From: Mucilaginibacter cryoferens
GTDB lineage: Bacteria; Bacteroidota; Bacteroidia; Sphingobacteriales; Sphingobacteriaceae
DNA length: 48,042 nt
Reading direction: 5' to 3'
Assembly: GCF_014205845.1 (NCBI RefSeq)
Contig: NZ_JACHCR010000034.1
Coordinates: 1 to 48,042, forward strand
Of the stretch, positions 10,131 to 18,724 are shown piece by piece (position 1 is the first letter of the stretch; every line of letters begins with the position of its first letter). A program made the translations under genes and the position numbers. A model generated the notes under the pieces. The model ran no database searches. It saw nothing but the letters and a program-made list of their open reading frames with translations, and was not told the origin of the DNA.

Positions 10131-12578
10131 CTAATCATCATCCTCTTCCTTCTTTGGCTCTAAAATTACAAAGGCGCTGCGTTTGGGTGCCGGCATAACG
10201 GCAGTTTCGCCCTTAACAAACTTCCATATCACTTCGTTAAGATCGATATCTGGTGCGGCATCTTCTTTGGCCAGGTTAAACATTGCCGATCTTTTACTGC
10301 TTTCATTTACGGCAACGTTGCGCTGTTCCAGGTCAACCTGGGCGGGCTTGGTGATGTAGGGTGTTAAATTTGGCGTGGCTGTAAAGCAATCATACAAAGG
10401 CATAGCGGCAGCATCATACTGGCTCATGGGCGGCAGGCCCAAAATAAGTTCGATGGTGCGCAGTACGCCCGATGTGGAGTACATGCCATGGATTACGGTG
10501 TTGCGCTTTACATACGGCCCGGCAACAAATACCGGCGAACGGTGTGCATCCACATGGTCGGGACCGTTTTGGGCGTCATCTTCTAAAATAAATACCACCG
10601 ATTCTTTCCAGATAGGGTTTTTAGAAAGGTGTTCGATAAACTGACCGATAGCCTGGTCGTTATCGCCAACGGCGGCTGTTGGCGATATAGAGCCCTTATG
10701 TTGCCCGCTGGTATGATCATTGGAGATGCGCACACTGTTAAACTTAGGTACCGCGTTAATGGCTAATAACGAGTCGAAATCATGTGCCCATATCTGTACA
10801 CGTTTAATATCTTTCACATTCAGATCAAAGCCGGGAGATTGTTTGCAGTAGTGACCCTCTAACGCTTTCAGGCTGGCTTTGCCGGGGTTGCCGTCGGTTA
10901 CAAACTCGCCGTAGGTGCGGTAGCTTACACCGGCGCGTTTGCAGTAATCCCATATAAAACCATCGCGCGGGTAGGCTGCTTTGCGGGTGCCTTCAAAATC
11001 GTAATTGCCCCCACGACCGCCGTAGCTGGTTGGCCAGGTTTTTTCTACAAAATCTGTAGCGTAGGCGGCAGTGCTCCAGTTATGGCCGTCGGCACTTACT
11101 TCGGCATCAACATAAAAATTATCCAGCAGCACAAATTCATTGGCAATTGCATGGTGGTTGGGCGTTGTTTTTTTGCCGAAGATACACAGTGAGGTGTCGC
11201 CGTTTCCTTGGGGCATATCACCCAAAACCTGGTCGTAGGTGCGGTTTTCTTTAATAATGTAAAATACGTATTTGATTGGCGATTTTTCGCCCATGCGGCG
11301 TGGAATAGGGTTGCCTGTTTCGCCGGGGGCTGTTTTTGCTTTGGCGTTGTTAAACGGCGTATTGGCATAAACCTGTTTGGTAAATGCCTTAAGTTGTATA
11401 GGGTTAGGGGTGTTGATAAAGGATAAGGTGCCTTTAAACAGGCCACCAATATACTGCTCTTTACTGTTGATGGCCCCTTGTTTATAGCCGCTGTTATCGG
11501 TTTTTAACATGGGCTGAGGCCCCAGCGGGTTGGCCATTGATGTAAACCCTTTACCGTTTGATACAATGATTTTTTTACCCAGCATTTTAATATTGGTAGG
11601 GTACCAGCCAACCGGTATAAAGCCCAGGCTACGCGCGCTGCCTGCCTTGGTAACATCAAAAACTGCCAGACAATTGTTATCGGCATTGGCAATATACAAC
11701 GTTTTTTCATCGGCAGATAGCGCCAGCCCGTTGGTGGTTGAGCCCGTTAAATGGGTAGGATACAGGGCGGTGGTAATGTTCTCTAACGTTTTATGGGTAA
11801 CGGTGTTTATTACCGATACCGAGTTATCATTGGCATTAGCCACATACAGTATGGTTCCCTTTTTATTCAGCAATAACTCGTTGGGGTGACTCTCGGTATT
11901 TATAGTGCTTAACTTGTTGGTTATAATGTTGTAAATGCCCAGCTTATCGCCTCCCCACAGGGATATATACAGCGTTTTTTCATCGGGCGATAGGGTGCAG
12001 GCATAGGCTTCGGCAGGTAGTTTTACTGTTTTTAAGGTTTTGGCCTGTTTGGGGTCAACAATGTATAGCAAGCTATCCTCTTTGGTAACGGTGTACAGGC
12101 GGGTATCGGCTTTGTTAACGGTGATACCAGTTGGGCATACCTTGTTTTTTGGCCATTTATCGGGGGCTAACCTAATGGTATCTGGCGTACCCAGTTTGTT
12201 GTTAGCTATATTAAAAACGTATATCCAGTTATCGTTACCGCCAGATGCGTATAGCTTTTTATCATCACTGCTAAAGGCCAGCCCATACCACGATTTGGCT
12301 ACCACCTTTTCGTCTAACAGTTTTTCGTTTTTTGGGTCGATGAGCTGGATTGATTGGGTGCTTTGGCCGTTATTGGTAACCGCCAGCATTTTGCCCGAAG
12401 TTGATAGCTGGATATTCAACGGCAGATCGCCTAATGGCAGTGAGGTACCTGCCGGACTAAGCTTCCAGCCGTTGGGTAATAACACCTGTGCGGTTTGTGC
12501 TATTTTGCCCGGCGTTTGGGCTTGCGATGTTAATGACGATGCTAAAATAGCTAAGCCAATGAGTAGCTTTTGTTTCAT
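10131..12578 (-). CDS. Secreted YncE-type propeller / phosphoesterase fusion
   Basis: The chosen start (ATG at 12578) gives a clean signal peptide, 'MKQKLLIGLAILASSLTSQA'. An upstream ATG at 12638 would lie before the promoter box at 12604-12597 and is rejected. In the resulting 815 residues, about 25-410 are YncE-like beta-propeller repeats ('TLYIANADNNCLAVFDV', 'GWYPTNIK'). From about 435 on is an alkaline-phosphatase-superfamily phosphoesterase of the phospholipase C type: 'YVFYIIKENRTYDQVLGD', 'DGHNWSTAAYATDFVEKTWP', 'EDDAQNGPDHVDAHRSP'. The acidic tail ends in 'EPKKEEDDD'. The substrate is unknown; a phosphoester outside the cell or in the periplasm is likely. Glu/Asn/Arg of the 'KENRTYD' motif fit the metal-site region. 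Confidence 0.87.
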   Translation of the reverse strand: MKQKLLIGLAILASSLTSQAQTPGKIAQTAQVLLPNGWKLSPAGTSLPLGDLPLNIQLSTSGKMLAVTNNGQSTQSIQLIDPKNEKLLDEKVVAKSWYGLAFSSDDKKLYASGGNDNWIYVFNIANNKLGTPDTIRLAPDKWPKNKVCPTGITVNKADTRLYTVTKEDSLLYIVDPKQAKTLKTVKLPAEAYACTLSPDEKTLYISLWGGDKLGIYNIITNKLSTINTESHPNELLLNKKGTILYVANANDNSVSVINTVTHKTLENITTALYPTHLTGSTTNGLALSADEKTLYIANADNNCLAVFDVTKAGSARSLGFIPVGWYPTNIKMLGKKIIVSNGKGFTSMANPLGPQPMLKTDNSGYKQGAINSKEQYIGGLFKGTLSFINTPNPIQLKAFTKQVYANTPFNNAKAKTAPGETGNPIPRRMGEKSPIKYVFYIIKENRTYDQVLGDMPQGNGDTSLCIFGKKTTPNHHAIANEFVLLDNFYVDAEVSADGHNWSTAAYATDFVEKTWPTSYGGRGGNYDFEGTRKAAYPRDGFIWDYCKRAGVSYRTYGEFVTDGNPGKASLKALEGHYCKQSPGFDLNVKDIKRVQIWAHDFDSLLAINAVPKFNSVRISNDHTSGQHKGSISPTAAVGDNDQAIGQFIEHLSKNPIWKESVVFILEDDAQNGPDHVDAHRSPVFVAGPYVKRNTVIHGMYSTSGVLRTIELILGLPPMSQYDAAAMPLYDCFTATPNLTPYITKPAQVDLEQRNVAVNESSKRSAMFNLAKEDAAPDIDLNEVIWKFVKGETAVMPAPKRSAFVILEPKKEEDDD

Positions 12579-12596
12579 AACGGGATGTTTGTACGC

Positions 12597-12604
12597 CAAA
12601 ATTA
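12597..12604 (-). promoter_or_regulatory. Promoter box TAATTTTG of the phosphoesterase gene
   Basis: An exact TAnnTTTG match on the minus strand, 19 bases before the ATG at 12578. It supports the downstream start. Confidence 0.55.
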
Positions 12605-12653
12605 AACAATCAATTATGGCATATGTGTTACTTAACAAAAACTTAATACAAAA

Positions 12654-12678
12654 AAGGCCCGCTGGTGTGGCGGGCCTT
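12654..12678 (-). terminator. Terminator of glyS
   Basis: On the minus strand AAGGCCCGC and GCGGGCCTT pair without mismatch around a seven-base loop, followed by a run of T. It lies 19 bases after the glyS stop. Confidence 0.88.
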
Positions 12679-12696
12679 GTGTATGTAATAGCTTTT

Positions 12697-14178
12697 TTAC
12701 TTTAGTAAATTTCTCCAGCTTACCTGGTCGCCTATGATCTTTTCTAAATCGGCACTTGCAACACGCTCTTGTGCCATGCTATCGCGGTAGCGGATGGTTA
12801 CTGTATCGTCCTCCAAAGTCTGATGATCTACCGTGATACAGAAAGGTGTACCTATGGCATCCTGGCGACGGTAGCGTTTGCCAATGGCATCTTTTTCTTC
12901 GTATTGGATGTTGAAATCTACCTTCAATCTATCCATAATTAAACGGGCTTTTTCTGGCAGTCCGTCTTTTTTGGTAAGCGGGAAAATGGCGGCTTTAACC
13001 GGGGCAAGGCAAGGGTGCAGGTGCAGCACAGTGCGGCTATCCTGTTTCTCTTCGGTGCTCAGGTCTTCCTCTTCAAAGGCGTTTATCATGGTTAACAGAA
13101 ACATCCTGTCTAAGCCTATCGAGGTTTCAATAACGTAAGGGATATAGTTACCATAAGGCTTGCCGGTTTCAGGGTCAACCTCAGGGTCAAAATACTGCAT
13201 TTTTTTGCCAGAAAACTCCTGGTGTTGTTTTAAGTCAAAATCGGTACGGCTGTGAATACCCTCTACTTCTTTAAATCCAAACGGAAATTCAAACTCAATA
13301 TCATAAGCGGCATCGGCATAGTGGGCCAGTTTTACGTGCTCGTGGTAGCGGTATTTAGCAGCATCGGTACCCAGGGCAAGGTGCCATTTTAAACGGGCTT
13401 CTTTCCATTGGTTAAACCATTCTTTTTGCGAGCCGGGGCGTACAAAGTATTGCATCTCCATTTGCTCAAACTCGCGCATGCGGATGATGAACTGGCGGGC
13501 AATAACCTCGTTACGGAAAGCCTTACCTATTTGCGCAATACCGAAAGGAATTTTCATCCTGCCCGATTTTTGCACGTTCAGGTAGTTCACAAATATACCT
13601 TGCGCGGTTTCGGGGCGCAGATAAACCACATCGGCATCATCGGCTACAGCGCCCATCTGGGTGCTAAACATCAGGTTAAACTGGCGTACATCTGTCCAGT
13701 TGCGGGTACCGCTTACCGGGCAGACAATTTCATGCTCAATAATAAGCTCTTTTAAACGTGGCAAATCCTCGTTTGTAAGGGCTTCATTCATATCGTGTTC
13801 CAGCTTTTCGGCTTTGTCGGTTTTGCCATCCTTGGCGTAACGGTCAATTTTATCCTCCAAAAGCTGATCGGCACGGTAACGTTTCTTAGAATCTTTGTTG
13901 TCAATCATCGGATCGCTAAAGCCATCAACGTGGCCGCTCGCTTTCCAAATTTTGGGGTGCATAAATATGGCACTATCAATACCAACAATGTTATCGTGCA
14001 TTTGCACCATGGCTTTCCACCAGTAGGTTTTAATGTTGTTCTTCAGCTCGGCACCATTCTGGCCGTAATCGTAAACAGCGCTTAAGCCATCATAAATTTC
14101 GCTCGAAGGGAAAACAAAGCCATACTCCTTGGCGTGCGATATCACATTTTTAAAAAGTTCGTCGGTTGATTTGCTCAT
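12697..14178 (-). CDS. glyS: Glycyl-tRNA synthetase, dimeric single-chain type
   Basis: Charges tRNA-Gly. It is a class II synthetase of 493 residues in one chain (the alpha-2 type), not the two-chain form of many bacteria. The N-terminus 'EYGFVFPSSEIYDGLSAVYDYG' is diagnostic. Class II elements are visible as 'VYLRPETAQGIFVNY', motif 2 'FRNEVIARQFIIRMREFEQ' and motif 3 'IETSIGLDRMFL'. The C-terminal part from about residue 385 ('LAPVKAAIFPL', 'GTPFCITVDHQTLEDDTVTI') is the HGTP anticodon-binding domain. It has its own promoter box and terminator and so appears monocistronic. Confidence 0.97.
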   Translation of the reverse strand: MSKSTDELFKNVISHAKEYGFVFPSSEIYDGLSAVYDYGQNGAELKNNIKTYWWKAMVQMHDNIVGIDSAIFMHPKIWKASGHVDGFSDPMIDNKDSKKRYRADQLLEDKIDRYAKDGKTDKAEKLEHDMNEALTNEDLPRLKELIIEHEIVCPVSGTRNWTDVRQFNLMFSTQMGAVADDADVVYLRPETAQGIFVNYLNVQKSGRMKIPFGIAQIGKAFRNEVIARQFIIRMREFEQMEMQYFVRPGSQKEWFNQWKEARLKWHLALGTDAAKYRYHEHVKLAHYADAAYDIEFEFPFGFKEVEGIHSRTDFDLKQHQEFSGKKMQYFDPEVDPETGKPYGNYIPYVIETSIGLDRMFLLTMINAFEEEDLSTEEKQDSRTVLHLHPCLAPVKAAIFPLTKKDGLPEKARLIMDRLKVDFNIQYEEKDAIGKRYRRQDAIGTPFCITVDHQTLEDDTVTIRYRDSMAQERVASADLEKIIGDQVSWRNLLK

Positions 14179-14186
14179 AATAGCTG

Positions 14187-14194
14187 CAAAGATA
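14187..14194 (-). promoter_or_regulatory. Promoter box TATCTTTG of glyS
   Basis: An exact TAnnTTTG match on the minus strand, eight bases before the ATG at 14178. The expected transcription start would lie at or next to the start codon, so the leader is very short. Confidence 0.5.
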
Positions 14195-14274
14195 CAATTT
14201 AGGCAGAAAGCTGAAAGCGAAAGGCAAAAAGCTATTTTGATAAGTGCCGGTGCACATCGGCATAAAGAAAGTCT

Positions 14275-14282
14275 TATATTTG
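14275..14282 (+). promoter_or_regulatory. Promoter box TATATTTG before the secreted hypothetical gene
   Basis: An exact TAnnTTTG match. It lies downstream of an in-frame ATG at 14244 and 18 bases before a GTG at 14301, so it argues for the GTG start. Confidence 0.55.
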
Positions 14283-14300
14283 GTTATCCAAATTTACAAA

Positions 14301-14861
14301 GTGAACCTTAAACTAATTATCACGGCAATCTTCATGGCAGGGCTAAGTTACTCATCTAAAGCGGTCACCCAATCAAAATTATTTTTTGCTACAGATACGG
14401 GTAAAATTTCTTTCCCGCTAATCTATCATATGCCAAACGCCCAGTGGAATTTGGTAATAACCGAGCCAGGGCACCTAATCTACAAGCGAAACCCGGTAGT
14501 CGATTCGCGCGGCGATTCGGTAATAGCCGCCATTATGCTTTACAGCGAAAATGCGACGGCGTATAAAAAGGATGTTGCCTTGTTTTGGAGTAAAAAAATG
14601 CAGCCACTTACAGATAGAGGTGTAAAAGCTGTGCAGGTGCTTAGCTGGCAGAATAAAGATTATCCCCTATCTATGAAAAATGCCATTTTTGTAAAAGGAA
14701 CCTACACTGCACGGGATTTGGATCACATTATCTATATGATTTATATTATAGACCAACATAACAATGGCCTACAGGTATATCTTGATATGACAACCGAAAT
14801 TGAAAAAACATATGGCAATGAGTTTTGGGATGTAATTAGATCCCTCAAGGAAATTCAATAA
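14301..14861 (+). CDS. Secreted hypothetical protein
   Basis: Starting at GTG 14301 gives 186 residues with a neat signal peptide (MNLKLIITAIFMAGLSYSSK if GTG is read as Met). The ATG at 14244 would add 19 residues that spoil it. The mature part reads as an alpha/beta domain with 'WNLVITEPGHLIYKRNPVVD', 'LSWQNKDYPLSMKNAIFVKG' and a final 'IEKTYGNEFWDVIRSLKEI' helix. The family is not recognised. The last helix and the fold order are reminiscent of small periplasmic proteins that predict peptide export only. It diverges from glyS, with about 120 bases between the two starts. Confidence 0.7.
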   Translation: MNLKLIITAIFMAGLSYSSKAVTQSKLFFATDTGKISFPLIYHMPNAQWNLVITEPGHLIYKRNPVVDSRGDSVIAAIMLYSENATAYKKDVALFWSKKMQPLTDRGVKAVQVLSWQNKDYPLSMKNAIFVKGTYTARDLDHIIYMIYIIDQHNNGLQVYLDMTTEIEKTYGNEFWDVIRSLKEIQ

Positions 14862-15025
14862 CAGGCTTTTAAATGACATCCTAAAATCCCATAGTCTGCC
14901 AGTCCCAAAAGTCAAATCAATGGCGTTCCCTGCGGGTCGAGCTTTACGCTTATACTGCACAGGCACTAGCCACAAGCCGGTATTCGCTGCAATCCCTAAC
15001 GCGTAGCTGCGGTATCGGCCCAAAG

Positions 15026-15075
15026 TGTCCGTCCGCTACCAGGTATCCAAGTTTTGCGGACGGTTGGCAGACAGG
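15026..15075. repeat. Family B hairpin element
   Basis: TGTCCGTCCGC (15026-15036) and GCGGACGG (15056-15063) bound an element that also contains CCAGGTATCC, shared with the copy at 16312. Confidence 0.75.
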
Positions 15076-15173
15076 TTGATCATCTTAAATAAATTTTATT
15101 CTTTATTTTAAAGAATTTTCTGTATATTTGAATAGGTGTTGTATGCTTTAAACAAAGCTGGTTCAAAACATAA

Positions 15174-15216
15174 CTGTCCGCCAGGAGTGTGGTTCCCCGT
15201 TGCGGACGGACACCCC
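15174..15216. repeat. Family B hairpin element
   Basis: CTGTCCGCC on the left and GCGGACGGACACCCC on the right. The right boundary plus the following AAATCATC differs from the next copy, so the unit ends near CACCCC. Confidence 0.7.
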
Positions 15217-15271
15217 AAATCATCTGAAGATATTCTTTTAATTTGGGTGCGATAGTTATTGAAAAATGCCA

Positions 15272-15325
15272 GCTGTCCGCAAATTGTCCGCAACTGTCTC
15301 ACTCCCCTTTGCGGACGGACACCCC
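15272..15325. repeat. Family B hairpin element
   Basis: GCTGTCCGC, a second TTGTCCGC inside, and the right boundary GCGGACGGACACCCC. The interior CACTCCCCTTT resembles the GGTTCCCCGTT of the previous copy. Confidence 0.7.
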
Positions 15326-15547
15326 AACCAACCCAACATATTCTACAGGCAGTATGCATCCGTACACCGTCAAGGTCATTTATATATCCCCTTATATAAA
15401 TAGGCTATTGAAGGGGTGTTTTTAAAAATCGTGCTGGATTTTTAAATTAGGCATCAACAAAAAAATAGGGCAATCCATTCAAGTATCTCACTTAACATAC
15501 TACTTGCAATACTGTCATATTGATACCTATCGCAATAGTGAAAAATG

Positions 15548-15880
15548 TTATAAAAAATAGCGGAGCGTAGTAATCACTATGGTATATAGCAAAAATTGAA
15601 AGGCAGCTATCATTAATGCAGGTGTTAGCAAATTGCTATGCCAGGTAAAGGTGATCAGTACTTCATTGTTTAATGAACTTATTTCAAACTTACCTCCATC
15701 CAACCGTTTTACTGCCTCAAAATTCCACATCAGTTTCCAGGGCTCTTCATCAAATTCAACGCTGCTAAGGGTAACGTTGTTAACCCTGTATCTGCTATCA
15801 TCTGGTTTTGATACAATTTTACTGATAACAACAGCGGGGGCAAGGCCGGTTGATTGTGTTACTTTAAACTTTATTTTCAT
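15548..15880 (-). CDS. Small hypothetical membrane protein
   Basis: From ATG 15880 it gives 110 residues. The soluble N-terminal part (MKIKFKVTQSTGLAPAVVIS, then a segment with 'KRLDGGKFEISSLNNEVLIT') looks like a beta-rich domain. Residues about 86-108 ('LLTPALMIAAFQFLLYTIVI') form one C-terminal membrane segment followed by a short tail, so it is probably tail-anchored. An upstream ATG at 15946 adds 22 hydrophobic residues and cannot be excluded. No known family was recognised. The amino-acid makeup and alternation look protein-like rather than random, but promoter evidence is missing. Confidence 0.5.
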   Translation of the reverse strand: MKIKFKVTQSTGLAPAVVISKIVSKPDDSRYRVNNVTLSSVEFDEEPWKLMWNFEAVKRLDGGKFEISSLNNEVLITFTWHSNLLTPALMIAAFQFLLYTIVITTLRYFL

Positions 15881-15940
15881 AGCTGCGATAAGGGCAAAGG
15901 TGAAGGTACTTAGAGCCTGTTTAAAAATAAATAAACAAAT

Positions 15941-16150
15941 CGTCATTATAAGGTACGAAGCAATCCCCGACCTACAGAGTCGCTATGCAAATCCGCCCTG
16001 TAATTTGGGGATTGCTTCGTCGTACCTCCTCGCAAGGACGATCTTTTTTTTAGTTGTCATTACTGTTTTTTCCAGTCCTGTTGGTGCTCACTAGCAAGGA
16101 CGGTCTTTTTTTAAGATGTCATTACTGTTTTTTCCAGCCGTGATGGTGGT
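15941..16150 (-). repeat. Family A composite: hairpin plus about 1.5 units
   Basis: AGGTACGAAGCAATCCCC (15951-15968) pairs with GGGGATTGCTTCG (16007-16019) and the following TCGTACCTCC, giving a hairpin of about 100 bases. After it, on the minus strand, come the blocks GGAAAAAACAGTAATGAC (read twice, at 16047-16072 and 16117-16137) and GACCGTCCTTGC, in the same order as in the copies at 47891-48042. Confidence 0.8.
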
Positions 16151-16211
16151 TACTCGTATAACGCTTGGATATATGCTTCATTAGAATTATGAAAGAATTA
16201 ATAAATCAAAT

Positions 16212-16289
16212 TTAGACAGCTTCTAAGTATTCATCAATAGTTGCCCGGTATTTCTTTGGCCCTGTTATAATAGGTTTTGGCAGTGCTTA
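16212..16289 (-). pseudogene. Possible C-terminal fragment of a lost gene
   Basis: On the minus strand the frame after a stop reads ALPKPIITGPKKYRATIDEY then LEAV and a stop codon. The string looks like a real protein end (helix 'KKYRATIDEYLEAV'). No start codon or upstream part is present, and the region around it is repeat-filled. It may be a remnant or a chance frame. Confidence 0.22.
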
Positions 16290-16311
16290 ATGGTTATAGC
16301 ATAACTGCCCC

Positions 16312-16360
16312 GGGGTGTCCGTCCGCTCCCAGGTATCCATTACTTTCCGGACACTGGTTT
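16312..16360. repeat. Family B hairpin element
   Basis: GGGGTGTCCGTCCGC (16312-16326), CCAGGTATCC inside, and CCGGACAC on the right. Compared with other copies, the right arm lacks one GGAC repeat. Confidence 0.7.
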
Positions 16361-16470
16361 ATAGTGTTACGAAACCCAAAAACTTTGCGCCATAGTTGCC
16401 TCCTGTTCATTTTAAATTTAGAAAGTGATTCAGCTGCAAACTACCGTTAGCAACTCATCAATATCTTGTA

Positions 16471-16478
16471 TATGTTTG
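16471..16478 (+). promoter_or_regulatory. Promoter box TATGTTTG of the FAD oxidoreductase gene
   Basis: An exact TAnnTTTG match with a leader of about 70 bases before the ATG at 16554. The -33 element is not clear. Confidence 0.45.
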
Positions 16479-16553
16479 TTATCAAAGTTTCTTTGCCTCA
16501 AAAATTTATGAAGACTTTTGAGTGACCGCCATTTATCTAACAAACACATTGTT

Positions 16554-18581
16554 ATGAAAAAATACCAAAGAGCGATAGCTTTGCTCATAATTGCCCTAAG
16601 TTTTATTGCTGTGCCGCATGCACAGGCCCAAAAAAGGCCTGATATTAAGGTAGACGTATGCGTATATGGTGGCACATCTGCGGGGGTAATTGCTGCTTAC
16701 ACCGCAAAAAAAATGGGCAAAACGGTTGTACTGATAGAACCTGGTAAGCATTTAGGTGGGATGACATCCGGTGGGTTAGGTTATACAGATATTGGCAACA
16801 AATATGTAGTTACCGGCCTTGCCCGTGATTTTTACCGGCGTGTTGGCAATTATTACAACAAATTTGAACAATGGGTATTTGAACCTAAAGTGGCCGAAGG
16901 CATATTTAATGATTACGTAAAACGGGCAGGTTTTAACGTGATGTATAGTAACCGCATTATAAAAGTAAGTAAGGCCGCAAATAAGCTGCAGCAAATTGTA
17001 GTGGAAAACACTACCCTGCCAGCCGCAGATAGCCATAGCACTATACAGGCTAAAGTATTTATTGATTGTACTTATGAAGGCGATTTGATGGCGATGGCGG
17101 GTGTTGCCTACAGTGTTGGGAGGGAAGCTAACAGTGAGTATAATGAAACCATTAATGGCGTACAACTAATGGACGGGCATCAACTCCCCGGCGGAATCGA
17201 TCCCTATGTTGTGCACGGTGCCCCCCAAAGCGGCCTTTTATGGGGGGTAAGCAGCCAGCAGTTACAAACAACGGGCGCAGGCGATAAAAAGGTGCAGGCT
17301 TATAATTTTCGTATCACTTTAACCAATGTGCCTCAAAATAGAATTGCCATTACCAAGCCCGAAAATTACGACCCTAAGAAATATGAATTATTGATTCGCC
17401 TTAAGGAAAAACAGCCCTGGAAAGCGCTGACTGATGTGTTTATATGGAGCATGATGCCCAATGGAAAAACAGATATCAATAATAAAGGCGGTTTTTCTAC
17501 AGATATGATCGGGATGAACTGGGAGTACCCGGATGCCGATTATAACAAAAGGGCGGCGCTTTGGAAAGCACATGAAGATTATACCAAAGGCCTTTTATAC
17601 TTTGTTGGAAATGATCCGCGTATTCCGGCCTTCATTAGGGAGGAGATGCAAAAATGGGGATATCCTAAGGATGAGTTTACCGATAACCATAACTGGACAC
17701 CGCAGCTATATATCCGCGAAGCCCGCCGCATGATTGGCCAGCTGGTGATGACCCAGCATTATTGCCAGGGTAAAGAAGTAGCCAGCGATGGTATTGGCAT
17801 GGCCGCTTACACCATGGATTCGCATAATTGCGACCGCCTTGTTGTAAACGGGGAGGTGAAGAACGAAGGCAATGTGGAGGTGGGTGGTTTTGGGCCATAT
17901 CCTATTTCTTACAGGGCCATCATCCCAAAGGAAAAAGAGGCTGATAATTTATTTGTACCGGTATGCTTGTCGGCTACGCACATCGCCTACGGTTCTATCA
18001 GGATGGAACCTGTATTTATGGTACTCGCGCAATCGGCCGCGGTAGCCGCTTGCCAGGCAATCGATAAAAAAATACCGGTGCAGCAGGTAAATGTTGCAGC
18101 AGTGCAACGCAGCCTAAAAGATAACCCGCTTGCCGATAAAAGTGTACCCGAATTACTGGTTGATGATAGTGATACCGCTCAGGTGAAAATAACAGGCGAC
18201 TGGAAACTGGAGAAAAATGGCGGTTACGGTCCATCATTCATGTTAGATACCGCTAAAGCTGTTTCGGCCGCTTCTGTGCAGTTTACCCCGATGGTTGTTA
18301 AAGAAGGGGCTTATCATGTATATTTCTATTTTCCAAAGGTTAAAAATGCTGCTACTAAAACCACAGTAGTTGTTTACGACGGGCAAAAGGCAACCCAAAA
18401 AGTAATAAACCAGGCAGATATACAAGTGCAGGGCCAAACATCGGGCGAATGGGTGTCGTTGGGTGAGTATCGCCTGCCGCCCGGAAAAAATGCTTACGTA
18501 CAGGTTTCAAATCAAAACGCGGATGGAGCTATCATTGCCGATGCGGTGCTCTTTATTCCGGTTAGTAAAACCATTCAATAA
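16554..18581 (+). CDS. Secreted FAD-dependent oxidoreductase with golvesin-like C-terminal domain
   Basis: The start at ATG 16554 gives the signal peptide 'MKKYQRAIALLIIALSFIAV' followed by an AQA cleavage site. A TTG 36 bases upstream is rejected. The 675-residue chain opens with an FAD-binding Rossmann motif, 'VYGGTSAGVIAAYTAKKMGK', then 'IEPGKHLGGMTSGGLGYTD', as in the FAD_oxidored family of exported flavoproteins. The family includes putative polysaccharide-associated dehydrogenases and xanthan-lyase-region proteins. Residues from about 555 ('VDDSDTAQVKITGDWKLE', 'GAYHVYFYFPK', 'GAIIADAVLFIPV') match the beta-sandwich found at the end of golvesin/xanthan-lyase-type proteins, usually a carbohydrate-binding accessory. 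The substrate is unknown. Confidence 0.85.
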   Translation: MKKYQRAIALLIIALSFIAVPHAQAQKRPDIKVDVCVYGGTSAGVIAAYTAKKMGKTVVLIEPGKHLGGMTSGGLGYTDIGNKYVVTGLARDFYRRVGNYYNKFEQWVFEPKVAEGIFNDYVKRAGFNVMYSNRIIKVSKAANKLQQIVVENTTLPAADSHSTIQAKVFIDCTYEGDLMAMAGVAYSVGREANSEYNETINGVQLMDGHQLPGGIDPYVVHGAPQSGLLWGVSSQQLQTTGAGDKKVQAYNFRITLTNVPQNRIAITKPENYDPKKYELLIRLKEKQPWKALTDVFIWSMMPNGKTDINNKGGFSTDMIGMNWEYPDADYNKRAALWKAHEDYTKGLLYFVGNDPRIPAFIREEMQKWGYPKDEFTDNHNWTPQLYIREARRMIGQLVMTQHYCQGKEVASDGIGMAAYTMDSHNCDRLVVNGEVKNEGNVEVGGFGPYPISYRAIIPKEKEADNLFVPVCLSATHIAYGSIRMEPVFMVLAQSAAVAACQAIDKKIPVQQVNVAAVQRSLKDNPLADKSVPELLVDDSDTAQVKITGDWKLEKNGGYGPSFMLDTAKAVSAASVQFTPMVVKEGAYHVYFYFPKVKNAATKTTVVVYDGQKATQKVINQADIQVQGQTSGEWVSLGEYRLPPGKNAYVQVSNQNADGAIIADAVLFIPVSKTIQ

Positions 18582-18604
18582 CATTCGGTATTACGCATAT
18601 AAAT

Positions 18605-18658
18605 CAGCCCTGTCCGTCCGCAAAAGTACCGTTACCCCTTCGCGGACGGACAGGCTTT
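18605..18658 (+). terminator. Family B element acting as terminator
   Basis: CCTGTCCGTCCGC (18609-18621) and GCGGACGGACAGG (18642-18654) are perfect 13-base complements, and CTTTTA follows. It sits 25 bases after the oxidoreductase stop. This is the most symmetric family B copy in the window and the only one in a clear terminator position. Confidence 0.65.
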
Positions 18659-18724
18659 TACCGCATATTTTATAAAACTTATTGATGAAAAAGTTATTCT
18701 ATAAATAACTAATACAACCAAGCT

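Larger units (their letters stand above)
14862..15547. other. Repeat-rich intergenic region
   Basis: No supported gene. It holds three family B elements (listed separately) and a GC-rich block at 14917-15020 (from GGCGTTCCCTGCGGGTCGAG to AATCCCTAACGCGTAGCTGC) that has no second copy in the window but looks unlike its AT-rich surroundings. It also holds an orphan promoter-like box TATATTTG at 15123-15130 on the plus strand with no gene behind it. Confidence 0.5.
15881..16553. other. Repeat-rich intergenic region with a gene remnant
   Basis: It contains a family A composite (15941-16150), a possible C-terminal gene fragment (16212-16289), a family B element (16312-16360) and the promoter of the FAD oxidoreductase gene. 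Nothing else is supported. Confidence 0.5.

Noticed and set aside
12040..12705. 221-codon open frame opposite the phosphoesterase gene
   Set aside because: It covers the propeller codons of a well-supported gene and has no recognisable motif.
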